DNA of 64,000 bases from Rebecca billardiae RCC1528 (Eukaryota > Haptophyta), in NCBI GenBank assembly GCA_965240325.2, contig OZ251239.1, forward strand, positions 1,178,001 through 1,242,000. The letters are read 5' to 3'. The translations under genes were made by a program, and so were the position numbers. Below are positions 42,075 through 53,148 of the stretch, piece after piece. The notes beneath the pieces were generated by a model. It was not told the DNA's origin. It saw only the letters and a program-made list of their open reading frames with translations, and made no database searches. Position 1 is the first letter of the stretch; each line of letters begins with the position of its first letter.

Positions 42075-43161
42075 CAAGGGTGGTCAGGGTCGCCGACTCC
42101 AGCGGAGGCCGGCGCCGGAGGTTCACTCCCAGATTTTTGCAGCGGAGCGGCGCGCGGGGCCGCCGCCGCTGTGGCGGGCCGCCCGGGGCGTGCACGGCGT
42201 GGGCTCGTGCGGCCGCTGCCGCGCACGCCGAGCGATCTGGCGCGGGCTCGCGGCTTGTTGATGGCCTCACGCGCCGCAGCGTGCCGCGCGCCTTGCCTGG
42301 CTTCGCCGTTCTCGCGCCTCGGCCACCGTGCACGCATGCGACGCCAAACCGCAAGCTCGGCATATCTCTGAGCCGAGCGTGCAGGCGCCTTGCGCGACGC
42401 GACGCGGGCATTGCCGCCGGGCGATGTAGTCGTAGTGTGAGCACGCGCCGTGAAGCCTCAGCGCGGATCGAGAGCAATGAAATGATGCTGCTTACGCGCG
42501 TGGAGGCGTCTGTTCGCTGACCACCGATGAAAGCTTGACGACTGACTCTCTTGCCGGGGCAATCGTCCCGTCGCATCGTCACGCAAGGCCCACACGCACG
42601 TCGTGATGACGTAGGTCTTCTTGGCTATAGCGCTCGACTAGTCTTCACGAGTCTCAGCGTCGGGATCGCCCTTCGTTGAACGGACATGCCCATCGGAGGT
42701 TGGTGCGTCAGCAGTTTGAGTTCGGTCGACAGCTGACCGAGGCGTCAAAGGCGCTCTCGAGCTGCGCCGAGGTTTCACGGCGCGCGCTCACACTACGACT
42801 ACATCGTCCGGCGGCAATGTCCGCGTCGCGTCGCACAAGGCACGCGCACGCTCTGTAGCTTTGCTGAGCGGCACGCCGAGGCCGTGCTTTGGGGCCGCGA
42901 ACGTGCACAGCGGCCGAGGCGCGAGAACGGCGAAGCCAGGCAAGGCGCGCGGCACGCTGCGGCGCGCGAGGCCATCAACAAGCCGCGAGCCCGCGCCAGA
43001 TCGCTCGGCGTGCGCGGCAGCGGCCGCACGAGCCCACGCCGTGCACGCCCCGGGCGGCCCGCCACAGCGGCGGCGGCCCCGCGCGCCGCTCCGCTGCAAA
43101 AATCTGGGAGTGAACCTCCGGCGCCGGACTCCGCTGGAGTCGGCGACCCTGACCACCCTTG
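42075..43161. mobile_element. Foldback element with about 0.4-kb inverted arms
   Basis: The left arm (42075-42464) and right arm (42764-43161) are inverted copies of high similarity with a 299-bp spacer. Outer ends match from CAAGGGTGGTCAGGGTCGCC; inner ends match through CGATGTAGTCGTAGTGTGAG and GCGCCGTGAA. The arms contain a short frame (MASRAAACRAPCLASPFSRL) in both copies, so any transcript would fold into a long hairpin. Divergence is higher in the inner third, where small indels occur. The right arm ends 173 bp upstream of the acidic membrane protein's start codon. Confidence 0.8.
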
Positions 43162-43334
43162 ATAGCCGGAAGGTTCATGACTGGCCAAGTACGGGAGTGA
43201 CGGTTACGCTCCACCACCTATTGAGTGGAAGGGTCGGTTCGTGGAAACGCTGCTTAGGAACGACGCACGCGGGTCGCGAGCGGAGGGCACCGCGAGAAGC
43301 CGTCCCCGCTCGCCCCACGGTCGCAACACGCACC

Positions 43335-44426
43335 ATGCGCGCGCCGCTCCTGCTCGTGCTGATTGCCCTCACATCCGCGCTCTCGCTCGCCGCTCCCGTC
43401 GGCGAGCGGCGCCTCGTCGAAACAAGTGCCGCCACCGACGACGCCGGAACCGAAGAGCCCAGCGATCCTCATGCGTTGGAGACGGAGGGCGACGACGACG
43501 ACGACGACGACGACGGCGATGACGAAGCGCATGCCGCTCCCGACCACGACGAGCATGGCGATGACGAGGACGAGGGCGAGGATGATCACGACGGGTTCGA
43601 CGACAGCGACGCCTCTGACCTCGACAAGCCCACCTCCGACGAGGACGCCCCCCTCTCCGCCCTGCACGACGGCGGACGTGATGATCGCCGCGATGAGGGC
43701 AAGCAGCGCTCGGCACACGTTGAGGATGATGACGATGACGACGACGACGACGATGAGGAGGAGGATGACGCCTCTGACGACGACGACGCAGACCACGACG
43801 CCCACGAGGGCGACGACACCGACCCACGCGGCGAGCCAGACGCGCAGCAGCAGCAGGGCGTGAGCGCTGCGGGCGCGCGCGAGGAGCGCCGCCGCGGCAA
43901 CTGGTTCACACGGCTCTTCGAGATGGACGAGGACGCAGCGGAAGAGGACGAGGGCAGGGTGAACTCATCGGGCGCCCGCCGAGCCATCACGCGCCGGGTG
44001 CTGTGTCTCACCATCTTCTTCCTCGCCCTCTTCTGCTTCTGCGCTGTGTGCGCGTGTGGCGTGCAGCGTGCGCGCCGCACGCGCAAGCAGCGCACACCAC
44101 CCCCTCCACCCACGGAGACGGCTCACCCGGTGATCGTCGAGGTAGGCGCCGCCAAGCCAGCCCAGGGCCCAAGCGCACCGCCCATGTACGCCGCGCCGGC
44201 AGCTGGCGGCGCGGCACCCACGCACGTGTCTCAGCACGTGTCCATCGTGGTGCCATCAAGCACGGCAGCATGGCCGACACACGGACCCTCACCTCCGCCG
44301 TCCTACCGCCAAGCGGCCGCCGTCACCACTGGCATGCCACCAGTGGCGACGGCCGTGCCTGTGATGGCTGCGTCGGCCGCCCCGCCAGCGTACGCCGCCG
44401 CGCATGATGATGCCGCCGCAACCTGA
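43335..44426 (+). CDS. Acidic single-pass membrane protein with cytoplasmic PPxY motifs
   Basis: 363 residues in one exon. A clear signal peptide (MRAPLLLVLIALTSALSLAA) opens the chain. The next 190 residues or so are dominated by Asp, Glu and His runs (DDDDDDDDGDDEAHAAPDHD, EDDDDDDDDDDEEEDD). One transmembrane segment follows (about 225-245, VLCLTIFFLALFCFCAVCAC) with a basic stop-transfer (RRTRKQR). The tail is Pro-rich with three PPxY motifs (PPMY, PPSY, PPAY). Predicted topology: acidic domain outside or in a lumen, tail in the cytosol. Family knowledge: PPxY motifs bind WW domains, for example of Nedd4-type ubiquitin ligases; long Asp runs bind Ca2+ with low affinity and high capacity. 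A role in calcium handling or mineral/cell-cover chemistry is only a hypothesis. No homologue was recognised. Confidence 0.8.
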   Translation: MRAPLLLVLIALTSALSLAAPVGERRLVETSAATDDAGTEEPSDPHALETEGDDDDDDDDGDDEAHAAPDHDEHGDDEDEGEDDHDGFDDSDASDLDKPTSDEDAPLSALHDGGRDDRRDEGKQRSAHVEDDDDDDDDDDEEEDDASDDDDADHDAHEGDDTDPRGEPDAQQQQGVSAAGAREERRRGNWFTRLFEMDEDAAEEDEGRVNSSGARRAITRRVLCLTIFFLALFCFCAVCACGVQRARRTRKQRTPPPPPTETAHPVIVEVGAAKPAQGPSAPPMYAAPAAGGAAPTHVSQHVSIVVPSSTAAWPTHGPSPPPSYRQAAAVTTGMPPVATAVPVMAASAAPPAYAAAHDDAAAT

Positions 44427-45582
<1,156 letters not shown>

Positions 45583-47815
45583 TCAGCCGCCGAACGTAGG
45601 CTGAAGCTGATGAGCGCCGCCGGGGATGCTGGCTGCTGCGGAGAGCGTGTTGCCCGTGTCCAGCAGCCGGCGCAGGCTCCTACGCATCGCTCCGGGCGTG
45701 TCCTTGAGCGAGCGCCGCCCGCCGAGCTGCGGCGACGCCTCCTGCTCGTGCGAGACCCGGGCGCCGCGCACGCCCCCCATCAAGGGCGTGTCCCTGAGCG
45801 AGCGCCGCCCGCCGAGCGGCGGCGACGCCTCGTGCTCGGAGGAGAGCCGGGCGCCGCGCACGCCCCCCATCAAGGGCGTGTCCCTGAGCGAGCGCTGCCC
45901 GCCGCCGCCCTGCGAGCTTTCAGAGCCGATCGAGCGGCGGCCGCCGCTCGGCCGCGCAGAGCGGGTGCCGTTGCCGCCCACGGGCACGTTGGCGAGGTTC
46001 AGGCGCTGCTCGAGCGTGAAGGTGGCGGGCACGCCGCCAAGCTCGACGAGGTGCCCCTCGTCGACGCCTGCGCTCGCGAGCCCGGCCCCGGCCCCCGCCC
46101 CCGACGACCGCCGCGCGGCCCGAGCGCCGAAGTGGTTGGGGGCCCTTCTCGCGGGCGAGCGCGGCGGCAGCGCGCCGCTGGGCCGCGCTGGCCGGACGGG
46201 CGAGCCGTGCAGCGAGTGGCCGTGCAGCTGCTCGCCGCCGAGCAGCAGCTGGCCGTGCACGTCCTGGCTGCTGCGCCGCACCGGCTGCGCGCGCGGCAGC
46301 GGGAGGGCACGCCGCTGCGCCGCCATCGGCGAGCGCGCAGCAGCCGCCCTGGGCTCGTGGCTGCTGCTGCCACGCCTGCTGCTGCCGCGCCGCACCGGCG
46401 CGTGCAGCGGCTGCAGCTCGCGCCTGTACGAGCCGCGGCGCGAGTGCGGGTTGGGGCTGACGCGGCGCGAGCCCGGCGCCGAGCCCTGCCACGGGATCAT
46501 CTCGTCCTCGTCGTGCCGCACGATGGGCGGCCCGGTGCCTCCGCTGAGCGAAGCGTCGGATGAGCGCCGGTGCTTGCGCGCGCCCGCGGGGCCGTACTCC
46601 TGCGAGCCGCGCCGGTGGCCGCCGACGGCGCCGACGACGACGCCCAGCGCCTGGAAGACGTGTAGCCGCGTGCCCTCCTTCACCTGCACCGCCGCATCCG
46701 CCTCGAGCAGCGCCGAGTTGATCGAGAGGTGCTCGAGCTTGGCGTGGGAGATCCCCCACTGTCCCGAGTGCAGCTGCTTGAAGCCCTGCACCGTCTTTGG
46801 GAGCGACCAGGTCGAGGGGAGCTCGGGGGTCCTGCGCACGCTCCTCGCGGCCTGCATCACCTCCTCCGCCGCGGCGATCGCCTCGCGCTCCTGCCGCGCG
46901 ACCACCAGCCGCTCCGCGCGCACCTTCGCCGCCGCCACGAGGAAGAGAGCGCGCCAGCGCGCGCGCGCGCGCCGCGACGTCGCCTCACGCTCGAGCGAGG
47001 CGGCGAGGTCCTGCTGGTCCTCCTCGTCGCGTTGTGCCTGGGTGGCCTCGTCGTCGGCGTCGGAGGCGGAGCGCAGCGAGCACGTCTTGCGCACCTTGGG
47101 CAGGAACACCGCGTCCATCGCCTTCTTCGACGTCTGCCGCTGGTGCAGCAGCGCGCCCGCGGCGCCAAAGGGCGCCGCCGCGGCCGCGGCCGCGCCGCCG
47201 CCGCCTCCGCCGCTCAGCAACGGGTCCGCCGCCTCCCATGGGGCGGCCCAGGGCCCGGCGGGCGCGCCGGCGGCGCCGAGCGGCTGCGGCCCCTGGCTGC
47301 GCGAGCGCCCGCCGCCGAGCGCGTTCTGGATCTCGAAGCCGAACATGTCCACCGGCTCGGACGCGCCGCGCTGCCGGCCGGCGCGCAGCGCCTTTGCGAT
47401 GTGCGCGCGCCGTTCGAGGCTCGACTTGGCCTGGCTGCCGCCGAGCGGCCTGCCGGCAAAGCTGCCGCCGCCCATGCTGGCGCTGAGGCTGCCGTGGCCG
47501 TGAGCGTCGGCGAAGCTGCCGGGCGCCTCGCCCCCCGCGCTCGAGCCGTGGCTCGCCACGCGCGCCGCCGCCTTCGGCGGCGGCGGCTGCCGCGGGCCCG
47601 GGTCGCTGTGCGCGACTTGGCGCGACGCGCCGCCGGCCGCGTTGCGCGGCGGCGTGAGCATCGGGCTGAGGGCCGGAGCCGGCGGCTGCCCCGGGCGGCG
47701 CGGCGCGCCCAGCGGGCCCGTGACCACCGGGTTGGGCCCGCGCAGCGCCGGCAGCTCCGTGCCGCCGTACTGCGGGTTGGGCAGGTGCGAGGCACCAAGC
47801 GGCGGCTGCGGCTGC

Positions 47816-47848
<33 letters not shown>

Positions 47849-48726
47849 GAAGGCGGCGGCGGCGCGGCGGTGGCGGCGGGCGGCGCGGCTGGCGTGGCGC
47901 GCGGCGCGAACGGCAGCCCGGCGCGCGCCGGTGCAGGCACCGGGGCCACACCTGGCGGTGGGAGCGGCGAGGACCACCTGCCGAGCTGCGGCGCGGCGGC
48001 GCCCACCGCAGCGCTGGCGGCAGGTGGCGCGCGGCCCGCGCCGCCCGCGCCGCCGGCTGCCGCCGCGGGCTGCAACGAGTTGTGCGCAGGCGGCGGCGGC
48101 ACGGCACGCGGCGCGGGTGCGGCGTCGGCGTGTGCCTCGGCGACGAGCGGCGGCAGCGGCGACGCCTCGTGCCCGCTGAACCGCCCGTTCCCCGCGCCCG
48201 TCCGGCCGACGAAGCCGACGAGTCCTGTCTGCTGCAGGTGCTCCTCCAGCTGGTCGCGCAGCGCGCGCGCGTGCTGCGCGCGGGTCTGCCAGTGGGCGTA
48301 GCGCTCGCGCAGCTCGTCCTCGGCCGAGACGAGCGCGAGCTGCTGCTGCTGCAGCTCGAGCGTCATGTCCGGCTGCCGCGAAGCCTCGAGCGCGGCCGCC
48401 GCCTCGCCAAACGAGCGCGGGCCCTGGCCGGCCGCGCCCTCGACGCCTGGGACGGAGGTGTCGGCGACGGCGCTGACCTCCATCGAGCGCACGAGGGCGT
48501 CCCAGTCGGTCTGAATCGCCTGCTCGTCGCGCATGATCAGCTCGCGCTCCTTGAACAGCTGCTCCTCCATCAGGTCGAGCTGCGCGGCGTGCTGCACGAG
48601 CTCGTCGACCGAGCGGGCGGGCGGCGGCAGCACGATGCCGTCGTGCGGCTCCAGGGGGCCGGCGTCTGGCGTGATCGCGGGGAGCGGGTGCGCCCCGTGG
48701 AGCAGCGCCGCGCCAGCGGCTGCCAT
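45583..48726 (-). CDS. Large disordered protein with Arg-Arg-x-Ser motifs and C-terminal repeats
   Basis: 1047 residues from ATG 48726; the frame is open further upstream but only with a TTG codon. The N-terminus has a helical, coiled-coil-prone part (about 40-180: SVDELVQHAAQLDLMEEQLF, LELQQQQLALVSAEDELRER). The middle is Pro/Gln/Gly-rich with ten Gln encoded by CTG/CAG repeats (about 47817-47847). A conserved-looking core lies near residues 600-720 (SKKAMDAVFLPKVRKTCSLR, PSTWSLPKTVQGFKQLHSGQ, QWGISHAKLEHLSIN). The C-terminal third has many RRxS sites (RRGS, RRSS, RRVS) typical of basophilic kinases, and a 30-residue tandem repeat (RRSLRDTPLMGGVRGAR...), about 2.3 copies with a 90-bp period at 45698-45900. 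No domain was recognised. A scaffold or cytoskeletal adaptor is possible. Confidence 0.7.
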
Positions 48727-49333
48727 CGCGTCCGAGGACCTCGCCCTCGGCGCGAGGCGAGCAGGGAGGGTGTATGCACCGAGGCCCCTGCCTGCCACTG
48801 GGCAGCCCGAACAGGCAAGCTCGCTCACCTGCGTGCGCCGTGTGGCGCGCTCCAATCAAGAGGGTGCTCGGTGGCCCCAACCAATCTCCCAATCGTGTGT
48901 TTGGGGTGGGTGTTGCGACCCAAGAATCTGGGGGTTAAGGTGAATCTCAAGCGAGTGCCTGGTAGCATCTGAGCGACGGGGGTTGAATTTGATTGAATGG
49001 TCTTCCAGTAGATACGACTGTCCGAGACGACGACGGGTGAATGATGAGCAAAATGGGGTTGAACTAATATTGAGCCGACGAAAACCAATCTGTGAACCGC
49101 CAGCTCAGCAGATACGGATTGACTTGATGGAAGTGAATCGGTAAATGACTATGAATCCGTATTGACGTATTTCATGAGCTGTGTGATCATCAACTAACTA
49201 AAGTTGGATTCAGTTCGAGCAGTGACACATCACTCGCATGGAATCTTGACGATGTGAACCCAGCCGGTTTTTTTTGGGGTCTGGGACTTGGGAGCGGAGA
49301 CCCCGCAGGCCGCACAACGCAAGCACTGCAGGA
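48727..49333. other. Intergenic, partly AT-rich
   Basis: Between the disordered-protein start and the 3' end of the flavoprotein gene. 48960-49250 is unusually A/T-rich with TTGATT/AATCAA motifs. No gene supported. Confidence 0.5.
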
Positions 49334-49406
49334 TCGCCGCGCCGCGTCCATCCCACTCAAAGTCCGCGCCGCGCGAGCAGTCGCCGCGCCGCGTCCATCC
49401 CACTCA
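49334..49406. repeat. 26-bp direct repeat, duplicated 3' end of the flavoprotein gene
   Basis: TCGCCGCGCCGCGTCCATCC... occurs at 49334-49359 and 49381-49406 (period 47 bp, identical). The second copy encodes part of the C-terminal SGMDAARR of the flavoprotein; the first copy lies past its stop and would encode the same peptide in another frame. Confidence 0.8.
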
Positions 49407-50925
49407 GCGCGGCCCGCTGCAGCGCCAGCGGCTCGTCGACGCGGCCCGGCGCCGCCCCACCGCCGCCGCCCCCATCCTGCGCGGCCGCGGGCTGGGGCTC
49501 GGCCGAGAGCAGCCGCGCGAGGAAGTCGCCGCACACGCTCAGCTGCAGCCCCGTCTCGGTGGCGTCGAGCACGCCGGAGAGCGCGGGCTCCGCCGAGCCG
49601 TCGGCGTCCGGCGCGCAGAGCGCCGCGCCCCAGCGCTGCGCCTTGGCGCACACGACGCGCGGCCACGGCGCGCCGCCGCCCTGCGCGCCGCCGCCCCTCA
49701 GCCCGGCGGCGAGCGCCTCGAACTCGGCCACCATCGCCTCCGCGGGGTCGGCGCGCAAGTAGCCGTCCGCCTGCGGCACGTACTCGACGGCCGGGGCGCC
49801 GGCGCGCGCGGGCTCGGCCGCGGGCGCGCGCGCGCGGCTCATCCCCTCCTGCCCGAGGCACGCGCGCGCGAACGCCTCGGTGCTCACGAGGACCCACCGT
49901 TCAAATTCGGGCGTGCTTGCCTGAGTGCCTTTGCGGGCGTCGGCGTGGTCGGCGGCGGTGGAGGTGCCGGCGCCTGCGGCAGCGGCGGGGCCGTCCGCGG
50001 CGTGGCGGCGTGCGTGCGGCCTCGCGTCCTGCGCGCACACCCACTGCAGCACCTCGCTGCCGTGCACGCTCGCCGCGTCGAACGGCAGCCGTGCAGACCC
50101 GCCGCCCGCCGGCCGCTCGTACGCGACCATACACGTGAACAGCGGTCGGATGGCGCCGAAGCGGCGCGCGCCCTCGTCCCAGCGCAGGCGCGCGCGCAGC
50201 GCGCGCACGAGCTCGGGCGCGACGTCCTCCAGGCCGTCCAGGCAGCTCGGGTGCCACGCGGGCATGGCCAGCGCCATGTGGTCGCTCACGATCAGCTCGT
50301 CAAACTCGCCCAGGGCCGCGCGCCCCGCGGCCGCCGACTCGGCGAGCGCCGACGCGGTGGCGCGGTCATGGCCCAGCCCGTCTCCGCCGAGCGCCCACGC
50401 GCCGCCGGCGCGCTCGCACTGGGCGACGCGCGTGCCCTCGTGCACGCGCACGCGGCCTGGCGCGACGCGCTTCGCCCCTTCCACCAGCTCGCGCGCGAGC
50501 GCATCCATGCCGCCCGCCCCCACGAACCGCGAGCCATCCAGTGCGGCCGAGCACGCGCCGAAAAAGCCGCCGCCGCCGCCGCCGCCGCTCGGCGGCACCG
50601 ACGCGGGCGAGAAGGCGCCTCGCGTGAGCCAGCCGAGGCGTGACCGGTCGGGCGGCCACGCCACGAGCGCCGGCCGCAGGTACTCGAGCAGCGAGCCATC
50701 GGTGACGTGGCACAGCTGCGCGCCGTGATCAAAGCGCTCGCTGATCGTCCGGCCGTCGACGGTCGGCTCCGGCCGGCAACGGTGCGAGGAGCGGCCGCCG
50801 ACGGCGCGGCCCCAGTCGAACAGATCGACGTGCACGTGCGCGCACTCGGCGAGCACGCGCGCAGCCGCGCACCCGGCGACCCCGCCGCCGACGATGGCGA
50901 CACGAGTCACGCCCTCTGCCGCCAT
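49357..50925 (-). CDS. Renalase-like FAD-dependent oxidoreductase
   Basis: 522 residues in one exon from ATG 50925. The N-terminal Rossmann motif VAIVGGGVAGCAAARVLAEC (G13-x-G15-x-x-G18) binds the ADP part of FAD. It is followed by the glutathione-reductase-like VGGRSS and FDHGAQLCHVTD, the pattern seen in renalase and related NAD(P)H/amine oxidases. Later motifs are FVGAGGMDALARELVEG, the substrate-side DELIVSDHMALAMP, and the closing FAD loop LSVCGDFLARL. Family knowledge: bacterial and plant renalase-like enzymes oxidise isomeric forms of reduced nicotinamide dinucleotides; the substrate here is not shown by sequence. Ala/Gly-rich loops lengthen it relative to the usual 340-400 residues. 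The gene is convergent with nothing nearby and lies 281 bp downstream of the U-box gene on the same strand. Confidence 0.8.
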   Translation of the reverse strand: MAAEGVTRVAIVGGGVAGCAAARVLAECAHVHVDLFDWGRAVGGRSSHRCRPEPTVDGRTISERFDHGAQLCHVTDGSLLEYLRPALVAWPPDRSRLGWLTRGAFSPASVPPSGGGGGGGFFGACSAALDGSRFVGAGGMDALARELVEGAKRVAPGRVRVHEGTRVAQCERAGGAWALGGDGLGHDRATASALAESAAAGRAALGEFDELIVSDHMALAMPAWHPSCLDGLEDVAPELVRALRARLRWDEGARRFGAIRPLFTCMVAYERPAGGGSARLPFDAASVHGSEVLQWVCAQDARPHARRHAADGPAAAAGAGTSTAADHADARKGTQASTPEFERWVLVSTEAFARACLGQEGMSRARAPAAEPARAGAPAVEYVPQADGYLRADPAEAMVAEFEALAAGLRGGGAQGGGAPWPRVVCAKAQRWGAALCAPDADGSAEPALSGVLDATETGLQLSVCGDFLARLLSAEPQPAAAQDGGGGGGAAPGRVDEPLALQRAALSGMDAARRLLARRGL

Positions 50926-51206
50926 GATTCGTCACGACGACGAGTGCCGCACGTACTCATTCTATGATTTAACTCACCACGACGCGTTTGTCCGGGCGCG
51001 TCGGATTTCTCGCTCGATCGGATTCGGATTTCTCGCTCGATCGGATTCGTCGGTCGCAGTGGATCCCGCAAACGCTTGGTCACAAGGCTGACTTCCTCCG
51101 GAAGTCGCAGCGTCGATCGGACGCGACGTCCATCCAGCTCCGACGCGCTCCGAGTGTGAGAATCGTGTCACTGCTTGCAGCAGCTGCTCGTGACCCTGCG
51201 CGAGGC

Positions 51207-53009
51207 TTACTTGTCAGCAGCATCGTCGTACTCGTAGCCTGAAGTCGTCACGGCGCCGGCGGCCGCCGCGCCGCCGCGCGGGAAAGCATCGCGCGGCGCG
51301 AGCGTGAGCCGCAGCTCTTGCGCGAGCTCCGGCGTCAGCCGCCCGCCGCCGCGCGCCCCGCCGAACGCGCCCGTCTCGTACGCGAGCCTGAGCAGCTCGT
51401 GCCGAATCAGCGCCTCCAGCCAAGGCGCGGCCTCGGGCGCGGAGTCGAAACGGAAGGCCAGCGTGCCGCCCTCGCGCGTGCGCAGCTCGAGGACGGACTG
51501 GTCGACCGTCGCGAGCTGCTCGAGCTGCGAGTACGGCACGGCGACCCACGGCCCCCACGGCTGCGCGCGCGCCGCGGGCCCGGCGCCCGGCACGTACCGA
51601 ATGTGCATGTGCATCCCGTCGTCGTGCAGCTCGAGCACGCCGCTGCGCAGCGCGCGCTTCGCCGAGGGCGCCGCTGAGAGTCCGGCGATCAGAAAGCAGG
51701 TCAGCGTGGTGAGCACGTCGCAGCCCAGCGCGAACGGCTCGGGCCGCCTGCGCACCACCTCCACCCAGCTCGCCACCACCATCAGCCCGCCGAGCGTGGC
51801 GAAGCCCGCCGCCACCCAGTCGAGCGCGCGCGCTCCCCAGAGGCGGCGCAGCCCTCCGGCCTTGTGCCGAATGCTGAGCCTCGGCGGCCGCGGCTGGCCC
51901 GCGTCGCCACGCGCGCCGCCGTGCGAGCCCGCGCGCTCGAGCACGCGCAGCGAGGAGCCTGGGGGCGCGCGCACGGCGCGCATGCCCGGCGGCACCGCCG
52001 CCGCCCAGCGCGGCGCGACATAGGCGGCATCGGGCTCGAGCGCGCGCGCGCTCGCGCCCGGCCAGGCAAGTGCGTCGATCGCTGGGTCGCACGTCGCGAT
52101 GAGCGGCACGAGGACGAGGTGCGACAGCGCGAGCGCCACGCACGGCTTGGAGGGGACCCAGCGCCGACAGCGCGCGCGTGTGCGCGCCGTGCCAGCCACA
52201 CCCTCCTCCGCCGCGGCTGCCGCCGCCGCCGCCTCCTCCCCCGCGCGCGGCTGCAGGCCAGTGGCCGACCCGTCGCCGTCCGCTGCGTCCGATGCGCCGG
52301 GCGCGCGCTCCGCCGCCGCCGTCGCCTGCGCCTGCGGCGCGCGAGGCGGCGGCAGGAGCCGCTCGCGCTTGCGCAGCACGATCCGCGCGACGTCGAGCTG
52401 CGACGGCACGCACAGCCGCACGGCGACCCGCGAGCGCAGGGGTCTTGCAGACCGGGCTGCGCCGTCGTCGTCGTCGTCGTCGATCGGCTCGGTGGACTCG
52501 ACGAAGCACGCGAGCGGGTCGGCGTCTGGGTCGGGCGGGCGTGGCACGTCCCCGCGCCCCGCCCAGCCGTCCGGCACCGAGTCCGGGTGCACGTCCAGCC
52601 AGTGGCTCACCTCCCGCCGCTTGGCCCAGTTCACAAACAGGCTGCGTGAGAGCAGCTGGCGGTTGGTCAGCGGGTCGCGCGGGCGGCGGTGCGGGTTGGC
52701 GTTCCAGAAGCGGAGCAGCGCTTCGCGCTCGTACGTGTCGCCCGCCTCGGGCACGAACACGGGGTCGCGGTACATGACGCGCGTGATCGGGCAGAGCAAA
52801 GCCTCGGGCTCCTCACACCGCGCCGACGCAGCCGACGCGCTCGTGGCGGCGTGCGGGCCTGCTTCGGGCGCGCGTGCCTCGTCGTCAGTGTCGGTGTCGG
52901 CATCCGGGATCTCGACGGTGACGACTTGATCCGTCGCCGCCGAGCCCGAGCCGCCCGGCGGCCCGTCTGGCGGCACGGTGTGATGCACCTCGCGGACGGT
53001 CATCGACAT
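51207..53009 (-). CDS. U-box protein with transmembrane segments and PH-like tail
   Basis: 600 residues in one exon from ATG 53009 (a second ATG two codons later). A U-box lies at about 68-150 (LLCPITRVMYRDPVFVPEAG, DPLTNRQLLSRSLFVNWAKR), the E2-binding fold of E3 ubiquitin ligases. Three hydrophobic segments follow (CVALALSHLVLVPLIA, WVAAGFATLGGLMVVASWV, DVLTTLTCFLIAGL), so it is probably membrane-bound. The C-terminal part (about 470-560: GVLELHDDGMHMHIRYVP, WVAVPYSQLEQLATVDQSVL, GGTLAFRFDSAPEAAPWLEA) has the strand/helix order of a PH-like domain. Inferred role: membrane-anchored ubiquitin ligase. It is head-to-head with the NFU-like gene, 139 bp apart. The domain mix was not matched to a named family. 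Confidence 0.75.
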   Translation of the reverse strand: MSMTVREVHHTVPPDGPPGGSGSAATDQVVTVEIPDADTDTDDEARAPEAGPHAATSASAASARCEEPEALLCPITRVMYRDPVFVPEAGDTYEREALLRFWNANPHRRPRDPLTNRQLLSRSLFVNWAKRREVSHWLDVHPDSVPDGWAGRGDVPRPPDPDADPLACFVESTEPIDDDDDDGAARSARPLRSRVAVRLCVPSQLDVARIVLRKRERLLPPPRAPQAQATAAAERAPGASDAADGDGSATGLQPRAGEEAAAAAAAAEEGVAGTARTRARCRRWVPSKPCVALALSHLVLVPLIATCDPAIDALAWPGASARALEPDAAYVAPRWAAAVPPGMRAVRAPPGSSLRVLERAGSHGGARGDAGQPRPPRLSIRHKAGGLRRLWGARALDWVAAGFATLGGLMVVASWVEVVRRRPEPFALGCDVLTTLTCFLIAGLSAAPSAKRALRSGVLELHDDGMHMHIRYVPGAGPAARAQPWGPWVAVPYSQLEQLATVDQSVLELRTREGGTLAFRFDSAPEAAPWLEALIRHELLRLAYETGAFGGARGGGRLTPELAQELRLTLAPRDAFPRGGAAAAGAVTTSGYEYDDAADK

Positions 53010-53148
53010 GGCTGTCTGAAGCCCGCACGGCGCGCCGGCGCGCGGGCGCGCCCTGCTCGGCTTGCTCGCGGTAGAAAGGCGACCGGATCGGGATTCGGGA
53101 TTATTTTGGCGGCGACGAATTCTTGCGCCATCTTGTCATCTCACCAAC
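53010..53148. promoter_or_regulatory. Shared intergenic region, U-box and NFU-like genes
   Basis: 139 bp between divergent start codons. It includes a locally A/T-rich stretch (GGATTATTTTGGCGGCGACGA at about 53097-53117, quoted in part) in otherwise GC-rich DNA. Bidirectional promoter function is inferred. Confidence 0.35.

Larger units (their letters stand above)
40196..43334. other. Repeat-dominated intergenic region containing a sequence gap
   Basis: Holds, in order: a palindromic repeat copy (40317), the CCCTAA tract, a 200-N gap, two more palindromic copies (41239, 42001) and a foldback with about 0.4-kb arms (42075-43161). At 41610-41960 the minus strand has a protein-like acidic fragment (DAWDLNDNSHDETFSSDADD ... 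AMEQFIIVNGIAPSATALPH) without start or family. It may be the remnant of an element-borne gene bounded by the palindromes. Confidence 0.6.

Noticed and set aside
48727-48855. Extension of the disordered-protein gene to 48855
   Set aside because: Starts with TTG; the first ATG is at 48726 and the extra segment has no support.
46729-48972. Plus-strand 747-codon frame
   Set aside because: Antisense to the disordered protein; Arg/Leu/Ala-rich without domain pattern. The minus frame has varied sequence and a coherent repeat.
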